Shown piece by piece: positions 63,843 to 64,000 of a DNA stretch of 64,000 nt. The notes beneath the pieces were generated by a model, which worked only from the letters and a program-made list of their open reading frames with translations, did not search any database and was not told where the DNA came from. This DNA comes from Chitinophaga caeni. Its GTDB lineage: Bacteria; Bacteroidota; Bacteroidia; Chitinophagales; Chitinophagaceae. The DNA is taken from NCBI RefSeq assembly GCF_002557795.1, contig NZ_CP023777.1, positions 1,690,001 to 1,754,000 on the forward strand, read 5' to 3'. Position numbers and translations under genes: made by a program. Each line of letters starts with the position of its first letter. Position 1 is the first letter of the stretch.

Positions 63843-64000
63843 TTACTTCTTCTTATTTAGCCTTTTAAGTTCCTCCAAAATTTCTTTTGTTTCGTTCACA
63901 AACTCATTGAGTTTTGATATAGAATCTCTGTGGACCAAGTTTGCGGGTAAGTCTTTACCTTCAGGATTAAGTTCGTCAAACAAAATATACAATTTCGTTA
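63843..64000 (-). CDS. C-terminal part of an unrecognised protein (runs off the window)
   Basis: The last 51 codons are visible. They read KLYILFDELNPEGKDLPANL, then SISKLNEFVNETKEILEELK and a Lys-rich end (KRLNKKK). The C-terminus is a charged helix, possibly a coiled coil. It stops 1 bp before the HNH start, so it is the first gene of the operon that includes the HNH and methyltransferase genes. Its function cannot be told from this piece. Confidence 0.7.
   Translation of the reverse strand, partial: TKLYILFDELNPEGKDLPANLVHRDSISKLNEFVNETKEILEELKRLNKKK

Overview
The window reads as a chromosomal segment of a Bacteroidota bacterium, most likely a Chitinophaga-like member of the Chitinophagaceae. 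The evidence is three ECF sigma/FecR/SusC/SusD loci with STN-domain SusC proteins, lipoproteins of the SusD type, moderate GC, starts without Shine-Dalgarno sequences, a GldA/GldG-like ABC exporter and a type II-C CRISPR system whose 47-bp repeat ends in the GTTGTGATTTGC motif known from Bacteroidetes. No rRNA or tRNA gene was found.

Layout. 1-3135: the end of an unrecognised gene, a small secreted protein, a cysteine-free peroxiredoxin-like protein and a bestrophin-type channel. 3366-10340: first uptake locus (ECF sigma, FecR, SusC, SusD). 10341-13470: a secreted hypothetical, a MITE-like element, an ECF sigma gene, and an HTH-pentapeptide protein. 13993-22259: second uptake locus, with a FecR gene frameshifted at a G6 tract, SusC, SusD, a DUF1735/F5-8C lipoprotein and an endonuclease/exonuclease/phosphatase lipoprotein. 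22478-29861: single metabolic and stress genes (di-heme cytochrome, VOC protein, TetR plus OsmC sharing an operator-like sequence, a divergent AraC regulator and quinone-reductase-like enzyme, DoxX, an AlkD-like protein, an S41 peptidase).

30097-39517: a type II-C CRISPR-Cas locus. A minus-strand tracrRNA lies upstream of cas9-cas1-cas2. After a perfect hairpin comes an array of 31 repeats, one of which is split by a 1263-bp IS3-family element with a 4-bp target duplication. The tracrRNA match shows that functional crRNAs are read from the minus strand, toward cas2. Each repeat contains a Bacteroidetes promoter-like pair in that orientation.

39520-43391: small hypothetical proteins, a dense block of palindromic repeats, and an Xre/ImmA-IrrE/PIN module whose PIN gene carries an in-frame TAG. 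43519-57078: a third ECF/FecR/SusC/SusD locus continuing, in tightly spaced genes, into a lipoprotein, an ABC ATPase, a permease/GldG-like fusion and two tandem truncated MutS-like ATPases. This run is the best candidate for an undescribed functional unit. 57217-64000: a second copy of the MITE-like element, a DUF2332 protein, and a decayed defence/mobile island with a JetA (Wadjet) N-terminal remnant, a truncated AAA ATPase and an integrase N-terminal remnant. An Eco57I-like methyltransferase with an HNH nuclease follows, continuing beyond the window.
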